This document shows, one piece after another, positions 1-4,944 of a stretch of 8,464 nt of DNA. Under the pieces are notes generated by a model that had not been told where the DNA came from, made no database searches, and saw only the letters and a program-made list of their open reading frames with translations. The stretch's first letter is position 1; the number at the start of each line of letters is the position of its first letter. The position numbers were made by a program, and so were the translations under genes. Source of the stretch: Myxococcales bacterium (GTDB taxonomy: Bacteria > Myxococcota_A > Polyangia > Haliangiales > J016); the NCBI GenBank assembly GCA_014238595.1, contig JABAAV010000074.1, positions 1 to 8,464 on the forward strand. Direction: 5' to 3'.

Positions 1-148
1 TAACTACGGTTGGCTCATCGGATGGCTCTATAACTACGGTTGGCTCATCGGATGGCTCTATAACTACGGTTGGCTCATCGGATGGCTCTATAACTACGGT
101 TGGCTCATCGGATGGCTCTATAACTACGGTTGGCTCATCGGATGGTTC
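1..148. repeat. 30-bp tandem repeat coding a 10-aa unit
   Basis: The unit (taactacggttggctcatcg plus gatggctcta) occurs as four identical copies at 1-30, 31-60, 61-90 and 91-120. A fifth copy from 121 is identical for 25 bases and then diverges into unique coding sequence; its first codon on the coding strand is GAA where the others have GAG. The length is a multiple of three, so copy-number change keeps the lipoprotein reading frame. The near-perfect DNA identity points to recent expansion or slippage. The true copy number is unknown because the window edge cuts the array. Confidence 0.95.
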
Positions 149-235
149 ATCCGTTTCATCATGACTACAACCAATAAGACCGGTTGCTCCTACCGAGGTG
201 AGTAGTGAAAAAAGAAGTAAATAACGTAAATTCAT
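1..235 (-). CDS. Repeat-rich lipoprotein, 3' end outside window
   Basis: The gene starts at ATG 235-233 and runs leftward off the window, giving 78 complete codons. A good ribosome binding site (GAAAGGA) lies 8 nt upstream. The N-terminus is a lipoprotein signal peptide: MNLRYLLLFSLL, then a lipobox L20-I21-G22-C23, so the protein should be lipidated on Cys23 and anchored in the membrane. After a short SHDETD linker it consists only of a 10-residue unit, EPSDEPTVVI, seen four times plus nine residues of a fifth and continuing beyond the edge. An acidic, Pro-rich repeat like this usually makes an extended surface stalk, but that function is inferred. The signal peptide closely matches the small lipoprotein at 1221-1334 (MNLRYLLL.SLL), so the two are paralogues at least at the N-terminus. 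The protein family is not recognised. Confidence 0.85.
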   Translation of the reverse strand, partial: MNLRYLLLFSLLTSVGATGLIGCSHDETDEPSDEPTVVIEPSDEPTVVIEPSDEPTVVIEPSDEPTVVIEPSDEPTVV

Positions 236-289
236 AACAGAAATCCTTTCAAGCGATTTTATTGAGCAATCGAGCATCATAAAACAAAT

Positions 290-317
290 ATTATAAAAAG
301 GCTTGTACATGGCTTTT
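290..317 (-). promoter_or_regulatory. Candidate promoter -10 with adjacent operator-like dyad
   Basis: On the minus strand a perfect TATAAT occupies 295-290, 55 nt before the start codon of the repeat lipoprotein. Directly upstream of it, 296-317 is a 22-bp imperfect palindrome (AAAAGGCTTGTACATGGCTTTT) in which 9 of 11 base pairs match around a TGTACA core. No good -35 box is visible at the usual distance. That fits either an activator-dependent promoter with the dyad as binding site, or an RNA hairpin followed by a T-run. The assignment rests on motif position only. Confidence 0.35.
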
Positions 318-368
318 ATAAGAAAAGCAACATTTTCCATTGAACAATAAAACAACAAATAAAATATC

Positions 369-392
369 ATGACAATGATTCATGATTGTCAT
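369..392. repeat. Imperfect palindrome upstream of repeat lipoprotein
   Basis: This is a 24-bp inverted repeat: ATGACAAT pairs with ATTGTCAT, two further inner pairs match, and 10 of 12 positions are complementary. It lies 134-157 nt upstream of the ATG at 235. It shares sequence (GATTCATG.TTG and ATCAAGC blocks) with the larger palindrome at 1506-1535 upstream of the paralogous lipoprotein, so the two are probably homologous. It could be a protein binding site or simply a remnant of the duplicated unit. Confidence 0.5.
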
Positions 393-437
393 CAAGCGAT
401 GCAATTTGTGAAATAGATCGCTGCCAATGAGTTGTTC

Positions 438-466
438 AAAAATCCCCGAATCTTGACTCGAGATTT
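438..466 (-). terminator. Rho-independent terminator-like hairpin
   Basis: Read on the minus strand, AATCTCGA pairs with TTCGGGGATT (one bulge, one G-U pair) around a short loop and is followed by a run of five T. The sequence resembles the terminator at 1167-1197 (CTCGAG.CAA..CTCGGGG core), so it is probably the terminator of a duplicated lipoprotein unit. It lies just beyond the decayed remnant at 484-630. Confidence 0.55.
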
Positions 467-483
467 GACATGATAAAATATGC

Positions 484-630
484 TGTCCATACCATATAAT
501 TTCTTCAGAGGCTTCTTCACTGATTGGTGTTTTTCCACGGACAGGCGTGTTTTTGCTGATATTTCAGGCTAATTCGCATTATAGAAAACAAGAGGCAAAT
601 CCGATGGATAATGCAACGATATCTGTTCAT
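484..630 (-). pseudogene. Decayed small-lipoprotein remnant
   Basis: Minus-strand translation of 608-585 in one frame gives SIGFASCF, matching SVGLISCF of the intact lipoprotein at 1221-1334 and SVGFISCF of the pseudogene at 916-1038. The DNA there is also alike (CTCTTGTTTT shared). The only nearby ATG (630-628) is out of frame with this segment, implying an indel in the signal-peptide region. A TAA follows shortly after the lipobox-like Cys and a TGA after that. The same frame later reads SEEASEE, resembling the acidic tail SEEAHEQ of the other pseudogene. A terminator-like hairpin follows at 438-466. The boundaries are approximate; a 99-codon reading frame across 816-517 in another phase resembles nothing and is not taken as a gene. 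Confidence 0.45.
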
Positions 631-814
631 GATGACTATCTTTGAACCATTGATTGAGTCATTGAGCAGTGAGAATGGCCAAAAGCAGCCTCCTGTATCT
701 TTGGTATCTCTGACTTTAACAATGATTGATGTCGGTACATTCAGAACATCATGATCTGGTCTAAAATCATCATTTTGAGGCATTTTTGTGGAAAACCGAC
801 TAAAATGATCGTTC

Positions 815-834
815 AAAAAACGAATAGTGATTCG
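815..834 (-). terminator. Weak terminator-like hairpin in repeated 3' segment
   Basis: On the minus strand CGAAT-CACT-ATTCG forms a 5-bp stem with a 4-nt loop and is followed by six T. It overlaps the 16-nt sequence tcgaggcttgatacta (832-847), which recurs exactly at 1190-1205 in the terminator of the intact lipoprotein. It is therefore likely a mutated copy of that terminator downstream of the pseudogene at 916-1038. Confidence 0.45.
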
Positions 835-847
835 AGGCTTGATACTA
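832..847. repeat. 16-bp exact direct repeat (second copy 1190-1205)
   Basis: The sequence tcgaggcttgatacta is present identically at 832-847 and 1190-1205, each time in the 3' flank of a minus-strand lipoprotein gene and overlapping a terminator-like hairpin. It supports duplication of whole gene-plus-terminator units rather than of the signal-peptide coding part alone. Confidence 0.8.
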
Positions 848-874
848 TTGAGATAAAGCTATAGGCACGCTCTC

Positions 875-907
875 AAAACGATACGCACATTCTACGTATC
901 GTTTTTT
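875..907. terminator. Perfect 11-bp hairpin terminator, possibly bidirectional
   Basis: AAAACGATACG (875-885) is perfectly complementary to CGTATCGTTTT (895-905) around a 9-nt loop. It stands 11 nt beyond the stop codon of the minus-strand lipoprotein pseudogene (916-918), which fits a terminator for that gene. The plus strand has the longer T-run (six T after the stem), so it could act in both directions. Confidence 0.7.
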
Positions 908-915
908 GCAGAAGC

Positions 916-1038
916 TTATTGTTCATGCGCTTCTTCGGAGCCTTCGTCATGGGCGCCTTCAACAATATCATCACTATCAAAACAAGAGATAAAACCGACG
1001 GACAGAAAAGGGATGCGAAGTCAATAACATAAATTCAT
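916..1038 (-). pseudogene. Small lipoprotein pseudogene with TGA at codon 6
   Basis: The frame from ATG 1038-1036 to TAA 918-916 is 41 codons and aligns without gaps to the intact lipoprotein at 1221-1334 through the lipobox Cys. It reads MNLCY, then TGA where the paralogue has TTA (Leu6), then LRIPFLSVGFISCF and an acidic tail ending HDEGSEEAHEQ. The signal peptide is thus interrupted by one nonsense change, and its hydrophobic stretch has gained Arg and Pro. The tail remains open and the lipobox FISC is kept, so the decay looks fairly recent. No usable in-frame restart codon or Shine-Dalgarno is evident. Reading the TGA as selenocysteine is unlikely because it falls in a signal peptide and the aligned residue is Leu, not Cys. 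Confidence 0.75.
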
Positions 1039-1065
1039 CGGGAAAATTCTTTTAGAGATAACAAG

Positions 1066-1084
1066 AGAGCATGCGCATTGCTCT
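1066..1084. other. Small hairpin upstream of lipoprotein pseudogene
   Basis: AGAGCA and TGCTCT form a 6-bp stem around TGCGCAT. It lies 28 nt upstream of the pseudogene start on the minus strand, in what would be its leader. There is no T-run, so it does not look like a terminator. Function is unknown. Confidence 0.35.
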
Positions 1085-1100
1085 ACTGAGGTGAAATTTG

Positions 1101-1120
1101 CATCTTGTTTTCACAAGATG
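1101..1120 (-). other. Perfect 8-bp hairpin with GAAA tetraloop
   Basis: On the minus strand CATCTTGT-GAAA-ACAAGATG forms an 8-bp stem closed by a GNRA-type tetraloop. It lies between the terminator of the intact lipoprotein (1167-1197) and the pseudogene start (1038). It has no T-run. It may be an mRNA leader structure or a protein binding site for the now dead gene. Confidence 0.4.
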
Positions 1121-1166
1121 AACGCACAAAACACTCAATGCAAAGAAACGACCAAAAGAATTGATC

Positions 1167-1197
1167 AAAAAAAAGCCCCGAGTTTTGACTCGAGGCT
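1167..1197 (-). terminator. Rho-independent terminator of small lipoprotein
   Basis: On the minus strand AGCCTCGAG pairs with CTCGGGGCT (9 bp, one G-U) around the loop TCAAAA and is followed by a run of eight T, counting the last base of the stem. It starts 23 nt after the stop codon of the lipoprotein gene at 1221-1334 and is a textbook intrinsic terminator. Confidence 0.85.
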
Positions 1198-1220
1198 TGA
1201 TACTACTAAAATGGTACAGC

Positions 1221-1334
1221 TTAACTTTCTTCTGTTTCTTCTGTTTCATCAGAGCCTTCAGCATCATCATCCCCAAAACAAGAGATAAGACCGACGGACA
1301 GTAAAGAAGCAAGCAATAAATAACGTAAATTCAT
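1221..1334 (-). CDS. Small acidic lipoprotein, 37 aa
   Basis: The frame runs from ATG 1334-1332 to TAA 1223-1221. GAAAGGG lies 7 nt upstream of the ATG, and a strong intrinsic terminator follows. The signal peptide is MNLRYLLLASLLSVGLISC with lipobox L16-I17-S18-C19, so a lipidated, membrane-anchored peptide of about 19 residues is expected. The mature part is strongly acidic (FGDDDAEGSDETEETEES) and built on short GAA/ACA codon repeats, with no domain. Two decayed relatives lie downstream on the same strand (916-1038 and about 484-630), and the signal peptide matches that of the repeat lipoprotein at 1-235. The function is unknown. Acidic mini-lipoproteins are easily missed by gene finders because of length; promoter, RBS, lipobox and terminator together make it convincing. 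Confidence 0.8.
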   Translation of the reverse strand: MNLRYLLLASLLSVGLISCFGDDDAEGSDETEETEES

Positions 1335-1368
1335 AATAAAACCCTTTCATTCAAAGTAAAATATCTAA

Positions 1369-1418
1369 TTTATAGCAGAAAACTCCGACCATGATAATTC
1401 AAAACAATCAAAAGTCAA
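1369..1418 (-). promoter_or_regulatory. Candidate sigma70-type promoters for small lipoprotein
   Basis: Two overlapping promoter-like pairs can be read on the minus strand. One has TTGACT (1418-1413) and TATCAT (1396-1391) with a 16-nt spacer. The other has TTATCA (1397-1392) and TATAAA (1374-1369) with a 17-nt spacer, 34 nt before the start codon. Neither is decisive, but both fit transcription into the lipoprotein gene at 1334. Confidence 0.4.
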
Positions 1419-1505
1419 TGATAATAACAGCAATTGCTTTAGTTTTTGAAAGATATCTCATAATGACACTATTGTTATCAATTTGATGATGAACGGAGCA
1501 ATGTG

Positions 1506-1535
1506 ATTCATGGTTGATCTCGATCAAGCATGAAT
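1506..1535. repeat. 30-bp near-perfect palindrome
   Basis: The arms ATTCATG.TTGATC and GATCAA.CATGAAT are complementary at 13 of 14 positions around a 2-bp centre. It lies about 172-201 nt upstream of the minus-strand lipoprotein start (1334), and a plus-strand TATAAT (1556-1561) lies 20 nt to its right. Dyads this long and this regular without a T-run typically bind a dimeric regulator. Its resemblance to the palindrome at 369-392 suggests it belongs to the lipoprotein units. Confidence 0.6.
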
Positions 1536-1885
<350 letters not shown>

Positions 1886-2001
1886 CTGTTGTTTACAATC
1901 TCTGTGGCAAGATATCTCTGTACTTAATGATAACTTTTATGTTAGCGTAACCTTGATTTTGCAATGGTCTATGACCGACCAGTTTAAGGATTAAATGAAC
2001 G

Positions 2002-2178
2002 ATGAACCAATCGCGAAGAACAAAAAAAAAGATAAGTAATCGTCCTGCTTACAAGCAGGTTCGATCATTACGAACACGCCGCCGAAAAGCTAAACTCTCT
2101 GGGACAAGACGGAGCAGCTTGGTCTCTGCAGCCGTGCGACGACGCAACCGCACAAGAAGAAAGCAAATTGGACTTTAA
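2002..2178 (+). CDS. Very basic 58-aa protein, unknown
   Basis: The frame runs from ATG 2002 to TAA 2176-2178; a TGA just upstream (1996-1998) makes this ATG the first possible start, and it is the only open frame here. The product begins MNQSRRTKKKISNRPAYK and continues through RTRRRK and RRRNRTRRK; about 23 of 58 residues are Arg or Lys, with no Cys and almost no acidic residues. Such composition suggests RNA or DNA binding (a small ribosome-associated or nucleoid protein), but I recognise no family. AAGGA lies 11 nt upstream, slightly far for this ATG; it sits closer (4 nt) to an ATG at 1995 that opens a 14-codon peptide ending at 2039. A run of nine A (2022-2030) lies where the two frames overlap. 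The stop lies one base before the ATG of the next gene, suggesting coupled translation. The local GC content is higher than in its neighbours. Confidence 0.6.
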   Translation: MNQSRRTKKKISNRPAYKQVRSLRTRRRKAKLSGTRRSSLVSAAVRRRNRTRRKQIGL

Positions 2179-2179
2179 A

Positions 2180-3547
2180 ATGACAATCCCGCAAGTACAA
2201 GGATTACTCATTGCGCTACTGTGTTTATTTAATTGTGGGACAGAAAAAGACGTCTATCATTACAATGAGAATGAGTCTTATTTGCTGCGCCGTGCTGCGG
2301 AAGTGCGTGAGCTTGAATTTCTTGATGAGTTGGAAATTCGTTATTTAACTTCGGAAGAGTTTCGTCAAAATGCACGTAATGAGGTTGATACTGCACGTAC
2401 GGAGAGATTGATTCGTGAAGCAGAGACCTATGGGAGATTGGGTTATTTTCCTGTGGATATCGACATTGTTGAAACATCGGTGAGTTCATCGACCGATTGG
2501 GTAGGGGGGAGCTATTCTCCAAGCAGTAAGCTCATCACAGTTGTTGGTGAGCCTTCAAATAGAACATTGATTCATGAATTTATTCATGCACTTCAAGATC
2601 AACATTACGGTATTTCTGATTATGATGGATCCGGGCTGGATGGTTTTTTAGCACGGCGATCGATTATTGAAGGGGGTGCTGTACTGTTTGAACGTCGTTT
2701 TACAATTGCTGAAAATGCAGAAGACGAGAGTTTCGATTTTGATCATTGGATTGAAGATGGTGTTTCTGGTTTTGATCCTGTGTTTGAAGCATGGCGTGCT
2801 TACAGCAATGGCGCTCTCAACGATGACAACGCCCCACCTTATTTCAGTCTATATAGGACACTTGTTTATGGTTATGGATTAGAATATTGCGTCAACAACC
2901 TTCTTGGTATCCGTTATGGCGATAGAGATGTCACGATTGATCAGCCTATTGATGTGGATCGTCACAACGAGCTGTGGACGGATAGACCGGTGAATACAAC
3001 ACAAGAAGTCTTGTCTTTAGGAGATATTAACGATCCCGTGATGTCACCACGACTTTATGGGATGCCTTCTGAGCATAAACCTAAATTTACAATTGTTGGT
3101 GGTGATCAGCTTGGACAATGGGGAATTTCTTTGTTGTTACACCCTTTGGGGTTTGAATCGGCTCAAGAGGTCAATGAACTCACCAATGCATGGGATGGGG
3201 ATCGTGTTTTGTTTGTTCAAGACAACAAGGATGATGCTTATGGGTTAGTATGGGTTTCTGTCTGGGATACGGAGCAAGATGCTGTAACAATGACGGATTA
3301 TATCCATCGAGTTCATGGTTATACAGGCATTGAGGACGAATCTGGACTGTTTGGTGAATCAGACAATGGTGAACTGATGTGGATTGAACAGCGTGATAGG
3401 AAAATTGTTGTCACGAGAAATATTAAACGTGAATTTGTTACCGATGTTGTGGAAAAAGCCTTTGATGTTGAATTTATACAAGAATCCATTGCGCCCACAC
3501 AAGAGTCTTATCACAAGACGATTTGGCAAGATTTCCCGTTGCATTAA
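2180..3547 (+). CDS. Putative HExxH metalloprotease lipoprotein
   Basis: The protein is 455 aa from ATG 2180; a TTG at 2168 in frame would add four residues and overlap the previous gene. The N-terminus is a short signal peptide with a lipobox-like L16-F17-N18-C19-G; Asn before the Cys is unusual, so lipidation is likely but not certain. A zinc-site motif H132-E-F-I-H136 sits in LIHEFIHALQDQHYG and is followed 28 residues later by IIEGGA (E164), a plausible third ligand, the layout of gluzincin-type peptidases. From memory, many uncharacterised bacterial proteins share the pattern HEx(T/I)HALQDQH ... EG.A. The remaining ~290 residues are acidic and show no other motif I can name. It is 35 nt upstream of selD on the same strand. 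Protease activity and substrate are inferred; the zinc motif is direct observation. Confidence 0.8.
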   Translation: MTIPQVQGLLIALLCLFNCGTEKDVYHYNENESYLLRRAAEVRELEFLDELEIRYLTSEEFRQNARNEVDTARTERLIREAETYGRLGYFPVDIDIVETSVSSSTDWVGGSYSPSSKLITVVGEPSNRTLIHEFIHALQDQHYGISDYDGSGLDGFLARRSIIEGGAVLFERRFTIAENAEDESFDFDHWIEDGVSGFDPVFEAWRAYSNGALNDDNAPPYFSLYRTLVYGYGLEYCVNNLLGIRYGDRDVTIDQPIDVDRHNELWTDRPVNTTQEVLSLGDINDPVMSPRLYGMPSEHKPKFTIVGGDQLGQWGISLLLHPLGFESAQEVNELTNAWDGDRVLFVQDNKDDAYGLVWVSVWDTEQDAVTMTDYIHRVHGYTGIEDESGLFGESDNGELMWIEQRDRKIVVTRNIKREFVTDVVEKAFDVEFIQESIAPTQESYHKTIWQDFPLH

Positions 3548-3582
3548 ACCGTTTGATTTTAGACAACCCTTTTGAAACAGTA

Positions 3583-4623
3583 ATGACAATGAGGCGATTG
3601 ACATCTTTTTCGCATGGTGCAGGGTGAGCCTGTAAGATCAGCAAACAAGACCTCGGGAAGGCTCTTTCGTTTTTACCTGTGTTGTCAGATGAGACAAGAC
3701 AGAATGTGTTGGTTGGTTTTGAAAATTCCGATGATGCAGCAGTATATCAACTCGATCCTCAAACGGGGATTGTTGCCAGTGTTGATATGTTTACACCCAT
3801 TGTCGATGATCCTTATGACTTTGGTCGGATTGCAGCAGCCAATGCGCTATCGGATATTTATGCGATGGGGGGACGTCCGTTATTTGCGTTATCGGTCATT
3901 GGATTCCCTGTTAACGAACTTCCTATTGAAGTGATGGGAAAGATATTACAAGGTGGTAGCGATATATCCGCCAAAGCAGGAATTTCTATTGTCGGCGGAC
4001 ATTCGATTGATGATCGTGAACCTAAATTTGGACTATGTGTTGTTGGACATGTTTCTCCTAAGAACATTATACGTAATAATTCACCTCAATTGGATGATTG
4101 TTTGATTTTAACCAAACCTATTGGTTCCGGTATTATCGCGACTGGAATTAAACGCGATTTGGTGACTCAAGATGTGATGACAGCAGCCGTTGATTGTATG
4201 ACAACACTCAATCGAGATGCATGTGATGTCATGCTCGAGGTCGGTGTGTCTGCAGCAACGGATGTGACAGGATTTGGATTGCTAGGGCATTTACATGAAA
4301 TGCTGAGTGAACACGGTGCCTTCATCGATAGTAAAACGGTGCCTTTGTTGAAAGGTACCTATGAGCTTGCTCGGCAGGGTGTTATTCCAGGTGGAACCAA
4401 ACGGAATCAGGAACAAACCCAAGACTTTGTAACGTTTGATTCTGGTGTGGATCCTATCATGAAATCGATACTTTTTGATGCACAAACATCAGGAGGATTA
4501 TTGATGGCAGTGCCTCAAAATAAAGCATCAATGATGATGGATGCGTTAACGTCAGATGATCGCACACAATCGGCTATGATTGGTCATATTACAGATATTG
4601 TGGGTCATATTCATGTGTCGTGA
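3583..4623 (+). CDS. selD: Selenide, water dikinase (selenophosphate synthase), Sec-containing
   Basis: SelD makes selenophosphate from selenide and ATP, the selenium donor for tRNA-Sec and, in some bacteria, for selenouridine. Read through TGA 3625-3627, the protein is 346 aa (E. coli about 347). The N-terminus, MTMRRLTSFSHGAG-U-ACKIS, aligns with the SHGAGCGCKIS active site: Sec15 takes the place of catalytic Cys17, and Cys17 and Lys18 match the conserved CK. Further family motifs are NSDDAAVY (metal/ATP site), FGRIAAANALSDIYAMGG, GGHSIDDREPKFGL, ATDVTGFGLLGHLHEM and DAQTSGGLL near the C-terminus. The start is ATG 3583 or ATG 3589, in the same frame; neither has a clear Shine-Dalgarno. Treating TGA as stop would force a GTG start at 3679 and a product of 314 aa without the catalytic residues. 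It lies between a metalloprotease-like gene and a 91-aa unknown, probably in one transcript. Confidence 0.95.
3625..3664 (+). promoter_or_regulatory. Bacterial SECIS-like element after Sec codon
   Basis: The Sec codon TGA (3625-3627) forms the base of a hairpin: GAGCCT (3626-3631) pairs perfectly with AGGCTC (3659-3664), enclosing 27 nt. Inside, G.TC (3636-3639) can pair with GA.C (3649-3652) around the loop AGCAAACAA. This is the position and size expected for a bacterial SECIS, which binds SelB loaded with Sec-tRNA immediately downstream of UGA. The lower stem is clear; the upper stem is imperfect and its exact fold is uncertain. Confidence 0.7.
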
Positions 4624-4665
4624 AGTTTTGACTTTATCTCAAGAGAGTGAAATAATTACGGTATC

Positions 4666-4941
4666 ATGGTTAAGATTGTTGAAGGATATAAAGACGGAAA
4701 GCCTGAACTTGGTCGTCGTATGTTTTTGGTGCCCGAGACAAATTCAGAAGTTTTAGCCATGCTTTATCATGAACAAGTCGGTGTGGTGGGTGAATTACCC
4801 GTAGGTCCTTTGACCACTGAGCCGCTTTCTGCCTATGGTATTCGACTTTATCCTGGACAAGAACCTCTTGTTTATGAAGAGGCGCGCCAGTTTTTTGAAA
4901 AGTTTGCGGAGCGATTTGTAAACAACATCCCACAGGCATAA
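4666..4941 (+). CDS. Conserved-looking 91-aa protein, unknown
   Basis: The frame runs from ATG 4666 to TAA 4939-4941. An in-frame TGA at 4648 leaves no other ATG, GTG or TTG start upstream. No strong Shine-Dalgarno is visible. The protein begins MVKIVEGYKDGKPELGRRMF and has a compact mixed composition with no signal peptide, no membrane segment and no Cys. Motif-like stretches are MLYHEQVGVVGELPVGPL and YEEARQFFEKFAERF, the latter probably an amphipathic C-terminal helix. The gene lies 42 nt after selD and only 3 nt before the exoribonuclease gene, so it is almost certainly co-transcribed and may be translationally coupled with the latter. I do not recognise a family; a soluble cytoplasmic protein is the safest description. 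Confidence 0.75.
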   Translation: MVKIVEGYKDGKPELGRRMFLVPETNSEVLAMLYHEQVGVVGELPVGPLTTEPLSAYGIRLYPGQEPLVYEEARQFFEKFAERFVNNIPQA

Positions 4942-4944
4942 CGC

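Noticed and set aside
1..148. CRISPR array
   Set aside because: The 30-bp units are directly adjacent with no spacers and encode an in-frame lipoprotein repeat.
517..816. 99-codon minus-strand frame
   Set aside because: Starts inside a terminator-like hairpin, has no Shine-Dalgarno, and overlaps the lipoprotein remnant in a different frame.
1021..1023. TGA of the lipoprotein pseudogene as selenocysteine
   Set aside because: It lies in the signal peptide, the paralogue has Leu there, and no SECIS-like hairpin was identified just downstream of it.
1052..1312. 86-codon minus-strand frame
   Set aside because: It overlaps the real small lipoprotein gene out of phase and runs through its terminator.
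3679..4623. Short SelD starting at GTG 3679
   Set aside because: It would lack the whole active-site segment, which is present in frame upstream through the TGA.
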